NCBI GenBank assembly: GCA_021793405.1
Contig: JAJYSV010000007.1
Span: 1 to 64,000, forward strand
DNA: 64,000 nt
Source: Acidobacteriota bacterium
GTDB lineage: Bacteria > Acidobacteriota > Terriglobia > Terriglobales > Acidobacteriaceae
Reading direction: 5' to 3'
The translations under genes were made by a program, and so were the position numbers. Shown piece after piece: positions 19,364-29,900 of this stretch; within the stretch, counting starts at the first letter, position 1; the number at the start of each line of letters is the position of its first letter. The notes under the pieces are model-generated. The model was not told the DNA's origin, did no database searches, and saw only the letters and a list, made by a program, of their open reading frames with translations.

Positions 19364-19373
19364 TGAATCCTCC
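19363..19373 (-). promoter_or_regulatory. Shine-Dalgarno that fixes a TTG start for the porin gene
   Basis: On the minus strand, GGAGG (19373-19369) is followed after ATTCA by TTG (19363-19361). The spacing of five bases fits initiation at TTG, not at the upstream ATG at 19375, which overlaps the Shine-Dalgarno sequence. Confidence 0.55.
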
Positions 19374-19857
19374 ATGAAATGTGTCATGCCAACTGGTTGG
19401 AATTTTTGCGTGAACACTGGCTGCCATCCAGATGAGAAGTAGTAGTCTTAGGAACGCAAATTAGTCATGAGGAATCCATAAAGAAATTTCGCCCGGCGGA
19501 AGTTTCTTGGCCTCTTTGCAGGCTGCCTCGAAGTTTTTAGGAAATTGCTTGAAATTTCAGATGAAGTTATGCAAACTTTAGGAAAGGTCTGATACAGTAA
19601 ATATTTTTTCCTCAAAAAACTTGGCCCACGCGGTCGAGTCCGGAGCCGGGCAGCATCGTTCGCCGCTAATATCCAGGATTGGCGCACCCCCGTGCATCCA
19701 GTATTCCCTTTGAAAACTGTGACAGGAATTCAACGAGACGAATTGGAGAGGTGGCCTTTCATGCAAGCCAAACGTTTTCTGGCGTGGGAGTCGCAGGCTG
19801 CCCGGTTCCACTCTTTCCCATGGGCTTCCCGAATCGTGCGCGAAAGGATGTCGTGCA
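19364..19857. other. 494-bp intergenic region, porin to histidine kinase
   Basis: A divergent gap that should hold promoters for the porin gene and the two-component pair. It includes AT-rich stretches around 19,540-19,620 (several A/T runs, including TAAATATTTTTTCC), but no convincing -35/-10 pair with standard spacing. Short open frames on both strands have unconvincing composition. I see no RNA gene or repeat. Confidence 0.4.
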
Positions 19858-20955
19858 ATGAGTGATAAGCTGTACGAATTCATTCAACACATCACCCAGT
19901 TGAACTTGCATCGTGAGCCGGGCCAGCAAATTGCTGCATTGATCCAGTCTACCTTTGCAATGGACGCGGTGGCCCTGTTCGACGCCGATCTGCAGACGAT
20001 CTACCAGGCAGGAGACTGGTTTGCGGGCATGGAGAACGTGGTCCGCAACATCTACTTCTTTGAGAGTGTGGCGGATGACCCCGAAACCGGTCTGGTCCGC
20101 AGAGTATTACGTATTGGCAATCTGGCAGTTGGAGCGCTTCTAATGCGCGGCGAAATCTGCCCACACGTCAGCACCGCGATCGCATGTCTGGTCGCGATTA
20201 CTTTCGACCGCTACCATTCCCATGCCAATGTGAGCCGTACTGAAAGCGCTCGTCAGACGGAACAAATGCGGACCACGGTTCTAGACAGCCTAGCCCATGC
20301 GTACAAAACACCGCTGACCGCAATCCGCGCAGCCAGCACGGGACTGAACGAAATGGGCAATCTTACCCCGGCACAATCCGAACTGGTCCAACTTATCGAC
20401 GAGCAGTCTGGCGCACTGAACGAACTGACTACACGTCTTCTGAAAACCGCGCGGCTCGAGGCGCACGATCTGACGCTGCGGAAGGAAACGGTGGCCGTTG
20501 CGCCTCTCATCGAGGACGTGGTGGCCACCTTCCGCGCCGAGCTGGCAAATACTCCTGTGAACATTACCGTGCCGCGCGAAGACATATCGATCTACTGCGA
20601 CCGCGATCTTCTCGCTGCTCTGCTAACGCAGTATATCGACAACGCAGGAAAGTACTCGAGCGCAGGTTCGCCAATTACGATTCAGGTCTCGGAGCGTCCA
20701 GGCGAAATGGTTTTCTCGGTCCACAACATCGGCCCTGTCATCAGGCCGGCCGATTGCGAGCGGATCTTCGATCGCTATTTTCGCTGCGCCAGTTCGCTCG
20801 GCAAGACATCGGGTACTGGGATTGGCCTTTCTGTGGCGAAACGCGCCGCACAGGCGCACGGAGGTGACGTCTGGCTGACAAGCGACATTGAAAGAGGAAC
20901 CACTTTTTTTGCCTCTCTACTGGTTGCATCGGAAGGAGTGCGTATCCATGAGTGA
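19858..20955 (+). CDS. Sensor histidine kinase (KdpD-type catalytic core)
   Basis: A 365-residue cytosolic histidine kinase without membrane segments. Residues 1-115 form a GAF-like sensor domain (ALFDADLQTIYQAGDWF, GNLAVGALLMRG). The dimerisation/phosphoacceptor region around residue 143 reads SLAHAYKTPLTAIRAA. The ATPase domain has the N-box YIDNAGKYS, a G1-like HNIGPVI, the F-box IFDRYFR and G2 GTGIGLSVAKR. Its core resembles KdpD, but it lacks the KdpD N-terminal and Usp domains. The acidic residue usually next to the phosphoacceptor His is Ala here. Its 3' end overlaps the response regulator by 8 bp, so the two are a cognate pair. The signal is unknown. Confidence 0.88.
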   Translation: MSDKLYEFIQHITQLNLHREPGQQIAALIQSTFAMDAVALFDADLQTIYQAGDWFAGMENVVRNIYFFESVADDPETGLVRRVLRIGNLAVGALLMRGEICPHVSTAIACLVAITFDRYHSHANVSRTESARQTEQMRTTVLDSLAHAYKTPLTAIRAASTGLNEMGNLTPAQSELVQLIDEQSGALNELTTRLLKTARLEAHDLTLRKETVAVAPLIEDVVATFRAELANTPVNITVPREDISIYCDRDLLAALLTQYIDNAGKYSSAGSPITIQVSERPGEMVFSVHNIGPVIRPADCERIFDRYFRCASSLGKTSGTGIGLSVAKRAAQAHGGDVWLTSDIERGTTFFASLLVASEGVRIHE

Positions 20956-21709
20956 ATCTCCAATCCGCGTGTTGCTGGTTGACGATGAAGTGGCGATCCG
21001 GCGTGCCTTGCGTACCCCTCTGAACGAACTGGGTTTCGAGACTGTGGAAGTATCGCGCGGCGAAGAGGCCTTGCTTCTGGCCCGCGCCGAGAGCTTTCAT
21101 GTCGTTCTTCTGGACATTCAGATGCCTGGCATTGGCGGCATGAAGACGCTGGTTCGTCTACGCGCCATGGCGCCGCGCCTGCCGATCCTGATGCTGACTG
21201 TCCAGGATTGCGAGGAGCAAAAAGTGGAAGCCCTGGAGTGTGGCGCCGACGACTACATTACCAAGCCGTTCAGTATTCGCGAATGCATCGCCCGCATCCG
21301 ATCCGCAGTACGCCGGGCACAGACTCCGGAGCGGGCGGAGGATGCTCCCCTGCAGATCGGCGATATTCAGATGTTCCCAGCGCGACGCGCCGTCAGCAAA
21401 GCCGGCCGCTCCATCCATCTCACCAAGAAGGAGTATGACATCCTTCACTACTTGATGACGCACGCCGGACGAGCTGTCACCTACGGAAAGCTGCTCAGCT
21501 CAGTCTGGGGGATTGAGTATCGGACCGAGGTCGATTATCTGCGCACGTTTGTCCGGCAGCTGCGCAAGAAAATTGAGGATGATCCTTCCAATCCAAAATA
21601 CCTGCTTACCGACCCTTATGTAGGCTATCGGTTTGCGGAATTGCCCTTCATCGAGGAAGCTGCGGTTCCTCTCGCGACCGCGGAACCCGCGCCCGGATTC
21701 CACCAGTAG
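20948..21709 (+). CDS. OmpR/KdpE-family response regulator
   Basis: A 253-residue DNA-binding response regulator. The receiver domain (residues 1-120) shows the acidic pocket VLLVDDEVAIRRAL, the phosphoacceptor Asp in VVLLDIQMPGIGG and the conserved Lys in DDYITKPFS. The C-terminal winged-helix domain carries IHLTKKEYDILHYLMTHAG and EVDYLRTFVRQLRKKIEDD, the OmpR/PhoB recognition-helix region, closest in pattern to KdpE. A short Ala/Pro-rich tail of about 15 residues follows. The start at 20948 (MSESPIRVLL) lies inside the histidine-kinase 3' end. The target genes are unknown; the adjacent aquaglyceroporin is one candidate, by proximity only. Confidence 0.92.
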   Translation: MSESPIRVLLVDDEVAIRRALRTPLNELGFETVEVSRGEEALLLARAESFHVVLLDIQMPGIGGMKTLVRLRAMAPRLPILMLTVQDCEEQKVEALECGADDYITKPFSIRECIARIRSAVRRAQTPERAEDAPLQIGDIQMFPARRAVSKAGRSIHLTKKEYDILHYLMTHAGRAVTYGKLLSSVWGIEYRTEVDYLRTFVRQLRKKIEDDPSNPKYLLTDPYVGYRFAELPFIEEAAVPLATAEPAPGFHQ

Positions 21710-21827
21710 CGGCAAGCTGTGTTATACGGTGCTGCAACGCGGCAATTCGATCTTCGCGCGCCGCGGGACTGAGGGCAGATCCGCCGCGGGGAGGTAACGA
21801 AGCGGATGCAGGAGACTTTGATCTTGA

Positions 21828-22721
21828 ATGCCCGGTGGTCAAAATAGCTGGGAAATTCCGCGCTTTATCGCTATGCTCATAACGGACGTCCCACCCCTTA
21901 TGAGAAGAACTGCATTCGGCACACTCATTTCAGAAGCGGTCGCAGTCTTCATCATCATCGCTTTTGGAGATTCCACCGCCGCCATGTATTCGCTGTATAC
22001 GCCCAGCCCCTATAAAAATGCCTATTGGGGCGTCTGCATCGCGTGGGGCCTGGCGGTCACGATCGCTATCTACGCAACCGGTTCCGTCAGCGGATGCCAC
22101 GCGAACCCGGCGGTAACGATCGCACTTGCCCTCTACCGAAAATTCTCATGGCGTAAGGTTTTGCCGTATTTTGCCGCTCAAGTTGTCGGCGGATTTCTCG
22201 GAGCGATTGTTGTCTATGCGCTCTTCTATCCGGTCATCGATTACGCAAATACGGCCAGCCATCTGACCCGTGCGGCAGGCGGCAATGCGGCTGTTTTCTT
22301 CACCCATCCAGGACTTGCCGTCACTCCTCTGCACGCCTTCAGCGATGAGATCATCTTGACCGCGTTTCTTATCTTCGGTATCTTCGCCATCACCGAGCAA
22401 TACAACGAAATGGCTCCAGGCGCGAATTCGGGAGCCTTGATCATAGGGTTTCTTGTAGCGACAATTGGGGCGTCTATGGGATATCTGGAAGCGTTCGCCA
22501 TCAATCCGGCGCGCGATTTCGGTCCCAGACTTTTTTGCTTTTTTGCCGGATGGGGGAGATCAGCCCTTCCTTCTCCAGATCATTACTGGTGGGTGCCCAT
22601 TGTCGGCCCGCTTTTCGGCGGTGTTCTTGGTGGCGGGGCGTACCAACTGCTGATTCATCCATATCTGCCGGCACGGATTCGGTCGGTGAGTGCGTCGGGC
22701 GCGGAATCAGCCAGCGTTTAA
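21828..22721 (+). CDS. MIP-family aquaporin / glycerol facilitator
   Basis: A 297-residue major intrinsic protein with six membrane segments and two half-helices. The first signature is SGCHANPAVTIAL; the second is AINPARDFGPRLF. The Asp after the second NPAR (NPARD) and the preceding residues are the pattern of aquaglyceroporins such as GlpF rather than strict water channels. The N-terminal 16-24 residues before the ATGs at 21873 and 21900 may not be translated; I kept 21828 because AGGAG lies upstream. It follows the two-component pair on the same strand after 118 bp. The final roughly 20 residues are Ser/Ala rich and probably cytosolic. Confidence 0.88.
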   Translation: MPGGQNSWEIPRFIAMLITDVPPLMRRTAFGTLISEAVAVFIIIAFGDSTAAMYSLYTPSPYKNAYWGVCIAWGLAVTIAIYATGSVSGCHANPAVTIALALYRKFSWRKVLPYFAAQVVGGFLGAIVVYALFYPVIDYANTASHLTRAAGGNAAVFFTHPGLAVTPLHAFSDEIILTAFLIFGIFAITEQYNEMAPGANSGALIIGFLVATIGASMGYLEAFAINPARDFGPRLFCFFAGWGRSALPSPDHYWWVPIVGPLFGGVLGGGAYQLLIHPYLPARIRSVSASGAESASV

Positions 22722-23156
22722 GCTCATCGCACTCCCCCCCAAAAGCGAAGGGAAGCGTGACTTTAAGTTGCTCAAGATTGGAAACAAAACAGCAATCTGA
22801 TTCACTTAAACCTTGTGTAATAAGTTGTTAACTAGATAATCCTCGCGTAAATCTAGAGGTGTGAACGATGGAGCTAGCCAGTAGGGTCTGCCTGAGCACA
22901 AGCACAATGGTAATCACCTCAATTAAAACTAGGATGCCGGATTTTATCGGGATGGAAGGAAGCTTCAAAGTATGCAAAAGTCTGCGCAATAGCTTCGTTT
23001 TGCAGTAGCACGTTCGGAAGGCAAACCCAATGGAAGCTCATTTATGGGGAACTTGCAGCATGTTTGGGGGGAACGGCGCAATCGACCGCAAATGGCCATG
23101 AACATGCATATTCTATTTTGCCAGTCCAGTCGTGCCGGTCCTGCGAGGTTCGTACT
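22722..23156 (+). promoter_or_regulatory. 435-bp region upstream of the PKS-NRPS operon, with candidate promoter
   Basis: The only sizeable gap before the 39-kb operon, so it should contain the main promoter. A plausible sigma-70 site is TTGTGT at 22813-22818, a 16-bp spacer and GATAAT at 22835-22840, within an AT-rich stretch. This would give a leader of about 310 bases before the thioesterase ATG. The leader could encode a 40-residue peptide at 22868-22990 (GAGG lies before its ATG), but that ORF has no recognisable features. No riboswitch or operator was recognised. Confidence 0.35.
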
Positions 23157-23936
23157 ATGCAGAAACAGAGATCGCAATTTGTCATTTTCAGGCCGAGACC
23201 AGCGGCCTCTTTTCGTGTGTTTTGCTTTCCGCACGCCGGCGGCGCTCCGATTGCCTTCTTTCCATGGGCAGAGTGGTTCAGCGAAGACATTGAATGCGTA
23301 TGCCTGCAGTATCGAGGCAGAGCGCAGCGGATCAGAGAAAAGCCTTTAACGTCAATCGGAGAATTTGTTAGCGAGATCAGCGAGGATCTGGCTGCACTGT
23401 CAGACACGCCGTTCGCGTTTTACGGACATAGTTTCGGCGGTATTGTGGCGTTTGAGTTGGCCAGACAACTTCGGCGTTCCGGACGACCAGGACCGTCCCA
23501 CCTATTTGTAGGAGCGACGCGTCCTCCTCACCTGGAGTCACCATTTTCGCCCATCCATGCGCTTGCGAAAGAGGACTTTATCGCAAACGTGCAGTCTCGA
23601 TATGGCGGGATTCCCTCGGTAATTCTTGAAGATGCAGAGGTGATGAAGATGTTTCTGCCTGCAATGCGGGGCGACTTTACAGCTTATGAATCATATAGAT
23701 ATGAGCCTGGACCCCCGCTCGACATTCCGATTACCGCTTTCGGCGGAGCGCAAGACAAGGCTGTGGAACCTGAATGCCTCTACGAATGGGAATTGCATAC
23801 CCAAGCTGTTTTTGCTAGCAACATTCTACCGGGCGACCATTTTTTCTCTCTGACAAGTGGTAAAGAGCTGGTTCGCACAATCGAAGCCCGTTTTGTTGCA
23901 GGTAGGAGTGAACGGAACGCCACCTTCGCGGGTTGA
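23157..23936 (+). CDS. Type II thioesterase (PKS/NRPS editing)
   Basis: A 259-residue alpha/beta hydrolase of the external TEII family that removes aberrant acyl groups from carrier domains. The start region RPRPAASFRVFCFPHAGGAP is characteristic (LFCFPyAGG). The nucleophile elbow is FYGHSFGGIVAFELA with Ser92, the acid is probably the Asp in GGAQDKAV, and the His is His228 in PGDHFF. An upstream in-frame start at 23064 would add 31 unconserved residues. It is the first gene of the operon; PKS1 starts 15 bp downstream. No integrated thioesterase exists in the cluster, so this enzyme may also take part in product release, which is inference. Confidence 0.93.
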   Translation: MQKQRSQFVIFRPRPAASFRVFCFPHAGGAPIAFFPWAEWFSEDIECVCLQYRGRAQRIREKPLTSIGEFVSEISEDLAALSDTPFAFYGHSFGGIVAFELARQLRRSGRPGPSHLFVGATRPPHLESPFSPIHALAKEDFIANVQSRYGGIPSVILEDAEVMKMFLPAMRGDFTAYESYRYEPGPPLDIPITAFGGAQDKAVEPECLYEWELHTQAVFASNILPGDHFFSLTSGKELVRTIEARFVAGRSERNATFAG

Positions 23937-23951
23937 AAGTGCAGAGGGCTG

Positions 23952-26900
23952 ATGAAAAGCGAAAGAACAAGCCAGGAAAGACAAGATCGGCAGTCAACCC
24001 AGAAGACGTTGGACCGCGATCCCATCGCGATTGTCGGGATCGGTTGCCGGTATCCCGGCGCGTCGAATCCTGAGGAGCTTTGGCGGAACCTGCTGGCCGG
24101 CACGGAATCCGTTGGGCCCTACCCGGGAGGGCGTTTTGCCGAGTTGGATCGGCTATATGAACAAGTCCGGAGCAAACACGCTCGGCTGTTTACCGACCGC
24201 GGCGGTTTTCTGCCCGACATTGCTGGCTTCGATTCACAGTTCTTTGAGATTTCCCCGCGGGAGTCGATCTATATCGATCCCCAGCATCGTCTGCTGCTGG
24301 AAGTTGCCTGGGAGGCCCTCGAAGACGCCGGCCAGACTCGGGAAACGTATGAAAATTCAGCCACGGGTGTGTACCTGGGGCTATGGACGAACGAGTACGA
24401 GTCACGATTGTATGAATCCGCCAGCGAAGGAGATTTTTATTCTGTAACTGGGTGCGGCCGTGCTTCGGCGTCAGGGCGGCTGTCGTTCACGTTTGGTTTT
24501 CAAGGGCCAAGCGTGACCATCGACACGGCCTGTTCTTCCTCGCTCGTGGCAGCGCATATGGCCTGTCAAAGCCTATGGGCTGGCGATATCGATATGGCGC
24601 TGGCTGGCGGAGCCAATCTCATCCTGGGCGCGGAGATTTCCGAGTTGTTTACCAAAGCCAACATGCTCTCGCCCGAGGGGAGCTGCAAGTTCGGAGATGA
24701 GTCGGCGAGCGGATTTGTGCGCAGTGAAGGCGCAGGCATTGTAGTTTTGAAAAGGCTGGCGCGCGCCGTTGCGGACAACGATCCCATTTACGCAGTCATT
24801 CGCGGCAGCGCAGTGAACAATGACGGACGTAGCAGTGGACTGCTGGTAACGCCCAGCCGCAGCGCGCAGCAGGAGTTGCTGCGCGCCGCCTGGAAATCCG
24901 CTGGCATCGAGCCGAAAGACATCTCCTACATCGAAATGCATGGCACGGGAACCAGTGTCGGTGATCCTGTCGAAGTTTCAGCGGTTGGCACCGCTTTGGC
25001 GGAGGCAGGCGTCACCGAGCCCTGTGCACTGGGATCCCTCAAGACGAATATCGGCCATACAGAATCTGCCGCCGGTGTAGCCGGACTCGTCAAGGCGGCG
25101 TTGACTCTGAAATATCGCACGATCCCCCCGAGTCTTCACTTCCATGTTCCAAATCCTAAGGTAGCGTGGGACAAGCTTCCTGTGCGGGTTGTAACGGAAA
25201 CAGTGCGGTTGCCGCAGACAACTGACTTGAGCCTGGCAGGGGTTAGCTCTTTTGGTATCACGGGGACGAATGCACACCTGGTTCTTGAAGAAGTGCGCCA
25301 GCCAGAGAATACTTTTCAGGGAAGTGGCCCTTATCTGCTGACGGTTTCGGCCCGCAGTCCGGAGGCCTTGGATTCGCTGTTGCGGGAGCATCTCGATGAG
25401 ATGCGCGCAGCCGGCCCGGAGTATCCCATTCGCGACGTCTGTTATACGGCGAGTGTCCGGCGCACCCACCACGAATGCCGGGCCGCGATCATCGCTGAGA
25501 ATATGACAGAATTCGAGGGGAACCTGGCTGCGGCCATTGCCAGGGAAGACAGCGATGGAGTTGTTTTCGGTCGTGCAAGCTCGACCCAGCAACCAACGGA
25601 GAACACCATCGTATTTGTTGCTCCTGGCCAGGGTTCGCAATGGCTGGGGATGGTCGGTGAACTTTTCGACCGCAATCCGGTATTTCGCCAGGCTTTCGAG
25701 CAATGCAACGCCGCCATCCACGCGGAAACGGGCTGGAGCTTGATTGATCGCGTCATAGGCGAGGATGCGGAGCGATACCTGACACAAATCGATGTGATAC
25801 AATCGGCCCTATTTGCCATGAGCGTTGCTCTTGCCGCCGTGTGGCGATCCTGGGGGATTGTCCCGAGTGCAGTCGTAGGTCACAGCATGGGTGAGGTTGC
25901 GGCAGCCCACATCGCCGGAATTCTTGATTTACAGGATGCTGTTGCCGTGATCTGCCGACGCAGCCAGTTGATGAAGACACTCACCAGCGCAGGCAGCATG
26001 GCGACCGTTGAGCTTCCCATGGCCGATGTCGAACTGCTGCTCGCATCTGTCGATGAGGTTTCCGTGGCAGCCAGCAATGGCCCTCACACCACCGTGATTT
26101 CCGGAGACACAAAGGCGATTGAGTCGATGTTGCGAGATCTAACCGCGAAGGACATCTATTGTCGGCAGATCAAAGTGGACGTGGCGTCGCATAGCGCCCA
26201 GGTCGATCCAATTCTGCCGGACCTTTTGGTCGCGCTATCGGGCGTTCGCCCTCACCCTGCCGAAATCCAGATGCTGTCTACGGTTACCAGCGAGTACGCG
26301 CAGAAAGCGGGCGATTCGCCCGGCGACGCAGGAACCCGCTTGGATGCCGACTACTGGGTCGAGAATCTGCGCCGCAGTGTTCTGTTCGCCCCAGCGATCA
26401 AGCAACTGTGCGCTGACGGCAAGGATGTCTTTATTGAACTTAGCCCGCATCCGATTCTGCTTCCGTCCATTGAATCGTCCGCGCGAGCGATCAATCCCCG
26501 CGCTGTTGCGGTGGCTTCGCTGCGCCGCGAAAAACCGGCTTGCGCAACCATGCTGGCCGGATTGTCGGCGCTGTACGCGGCGGGACGCCAGATCGACTGG
26601 CGGCGGCTCTATCCGGATCAAGCTCGTTGTGTGCGGTTGCCACAGTATCCGTTTCAGCGCGAGCGTTGCTGGCCGGAGCCGGGCGACCCGGCGCGCGGGA
26701 AGTATGCATGGCATACCAGCCAGACCAGTCCACTGCTCGGCCACAGATTTGAATCTTCGCTCGATCCCAATGCAATGCTTTGGGAAACTGATTTGCAACT
26801 CGCAAGCATTCGCTATCTCAACGACCATCGTGTCCTGCGCTCCGCTGTGTTTCCAGCGTCTGGTCATGTCGATATGGCTTTATCCGCTGCCAAGGAGATG

Positions 26901-29900
26901 TTCCCCGACCAGGTTTTTGAGGTCAGGAATGCGGTCTTTGCGAGTGCCGCGTACATTCCCGAGCAGGGAGCGAAAACGTTTCAATTGGCGCTCACTCCGG
27001 ACGGAAATGGTGCATACTCCTTTGCCATTCGAAGTCGGGGGGATCAAGGGGAAGCCGCGTGGCCCGTGCGCTCCCACGGCATCCTCCAGCCAGTTCAATC
27101 TGAGACCGCCCCTCCTGAAACCATCTCTTTGGCCGCTTTACAGGCTCAATATACGACTCACCGGGACGCGCAAGATCACTATGCCAGAACGACCCGATGC
27201 GGGCTGCAATATGGCCCCGCCTTTCAGTTGGTGCAGGAAGCCTGGGTCGGCGACCTCGCGAGTCTATGCAGATTGCGAGCCGACGTGTCGGACGGAGATC
27301 AGGATGTGATCCATCCCGCGATTCTCGACGCTTGTTTCCAGGCCATGACCCATGTGAGGCCAGAGCGGGACGCATTCAAAGCGGAAGACACATATTTACC
27401 GGTTGCGATCGAGAGGGTCTGCATCTACGGTCCAATTCCTGACCACGGTGATCTGTACGCGCAAGCTATGCTTGTGAGCGCCGATCCTCTGAATGGAACG
27501 TTCCGCACGGACTTGCGTTTGCTTGATCCTGTAGGCAACGTGCTGGTGGATGTCACAGGAATCGAAGTCAAGAAGGTCACCGAGCACAACGTGGCCACCA
27601 CCGAGCCGCTCTACGCGCTGCAATGGGTGGAAGAAAAACAGACCGGAACCGCAGGCCAGGCAGCCGAAGCGAGCACCTTGCTGCTACCCAAGGCGTCGGC
27701 TGAAAACTGGATGATCTTCGCCGATAACACTGGAATTGCGGAGGCGATGAAAACGTCGCTCGAATTTATCGGTGGACGCTGCACGCTGATCAGACCTGGT
27801 TCGAAGTTCAGAAGGATTGACGATTCGGAATTTGAGGTAAGTCTGGATGTTCACGATCTGAAGCGGCTGTTCGAGGATGCGGCCATCGGCGCCGGCACGC
27901 CTACCGCCGTGGTTCACCTGTGGTCGCTCGATCATGCTGCGGTCGCAGCCTATAAAGCAGAAGATCTTCTTCAAGCCCAAGCTAGGGGGAGCCAATATAT
28001 CCCCGGAATTGTGCAGGCAATAACGGCCGCGAATTGGGAGAATCCGCCGCGCCTTTGGCTAGTGACGGCAGGCGTGATGATGGTGGATAACAGCACCGAT
28101 TTGCCCCGGATTGAGAGCGCACCAATGTGGGGAATTGGCCGGAGCGTGGACCGGGAACACCCGGAGTTATGCACCACGCTGGTCGACTTGAGCTTGACGC
28201 CAGATCCGCTGGAAGCCCGCGCTTTAGCGCTACAAATTTGCACCAGAGGGCAAAACGATTGGATTGCGCTGCGCGGAAACCTGAAATATGTTGGGCGGCT
28301 CACACGTTATTCCCCGATGGTTCCGGAAGTAAAAGCGGAGCAGCTTGGAGATGGAGAAGACTATCGCATTGAGATTTCGGCAACCGGTATTTTCGACAAC
28401 GTCGAGTTGCGCGCTCGCGAGCATTCTTCGCCGAAGGCGGGTGAAATTGCCGTGGAAGTGGTGGAAGCTGGTCTGAACTTCAGCGACGTGACTAAAGTGA
28501 TGGGTCTCTATCCTGGACTGGTTCCGGGCGATCCCATCCCCCTGGGGAATGAAGGTGTGGGAAGGGTGGTTGCTGTCGGCGAAGGCGTGACGGAGTTCCA
28601 GGTTGGCGATGAGGTCATCGCCATTACTCCATCCATGCGGACAACCGGAATGATGGCATCCACAGTTTCGGTGCCTGTCGAGTTGGCTCTGCATAAACCG
28701 GTTGGGTTGACGGTCGAAGAAGCTGCGACGGTCGCGGTGGTTTATCTGACGGCTTATTGGTCGCTCGTGGAGCAAGCCCGTATCCGCGCGGGAGAGTGGG
28801 TATTGATTCATGCTGGGGCCGGCGGAGTCGGACTGGCCGCCATCGAAATCGCCAAATGGTCGAAGGCGAACATTATCGCCACGGTGGGCTCCAGGGAGAA
28901 GGAAGATTATCTGAGGTCTCTCGGAGTCCAGCACGTGCTCAACTCGAGATCGCTTACCTTTGCCGACGGCGTGATGGAAATTACGGAAGGACGAGGCGTC
29001 GATATCGTTCTGAATTCTCTTGCCGGAGAGTTTCTTTCGAAAGGCCTGGAGGTGCTGGCGCCATACGGACGGTTTATTGAAATGGGCAAGCGGGATATTT
29101 ACGAAGACAAGCCTGTAGGTCTCAAGGTGTTTCGCAACAACATTTCTTTCCATGTGGTCGATGTGGCCGCCGCCGTCGAAGACAGGCGCGCATATGTCGG
29201 GGAGTTGCTGGGCGAAGTGATGCGTCACATTGAAAGCGGCGACTGGCAGCCGTTGCCCGTGCAGTCTTTCTCCGCCGCCGATCCCAGCGTTCCATTCCGC
29301 TTTATGGCGCAGGCGCGCCACATTGGAAAAATTTCCATCCGCATGGATCGGGATGTTCGAGTTCTTCCCGCAAAAGACAAACCGCTGTTTTCCGCGAAGG
29401 CCAGCTATCTCATTACCGGAGGTCTTGGAGGCGTAGCCCTCACGGTGGCGGAGTGGATGGCAGAAAACGGTGCGGGTCATCTGGTCCTGATGTCGCGTCG
29501 TGGTCCGTCCACGGAATCCTCGGAAGCGATCCGAAGGATCGAGGAACGCGGAGCAAAGGTGGTCATGCTCCAAGGCGATATCACGCAGGAATCCGATCTG
29601 ACGAAAGCGCTGGAAACGATTCGAACAAATCTGCCTACACTCAAGGGAGTGATGCATGCCGCCGCGGTGGTGGACGATGCATTGATCGCGGATGTATCCG
29701 CGGGTCGATTTGTACCGGTGATGGCACCAAAAATAATCGGGACGTGGAATTTGCATCGGGCAACGCTCGATGAGAATTTAGATTTCTTCGTCATGTTTTC
29801 TTCCATCGCCGCTGTTCATCCACAACCTGGAATGGGCAGTTATGCGGCAGGAAACGCATTCCTGGATACGTTCGCGCACTACCGGCGAGCCCTGGGCCTG

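Noticed and set aside
22868-22990. 40-codon leader ORF before the thioesterase
   Set aside because: It has a possible ribosome-binding site but no conserved features, attenuator structure or biased codons; evidence is too weak for a gene call.
28230-29756. 508-codon minus-strand frame opposite PKS1 ER-KR
   Set aside because: It lies fully antisense to conserved catalytic domains, is His/Arg-rich and shows no recognisable fold, so it is a codon-bias artefact.
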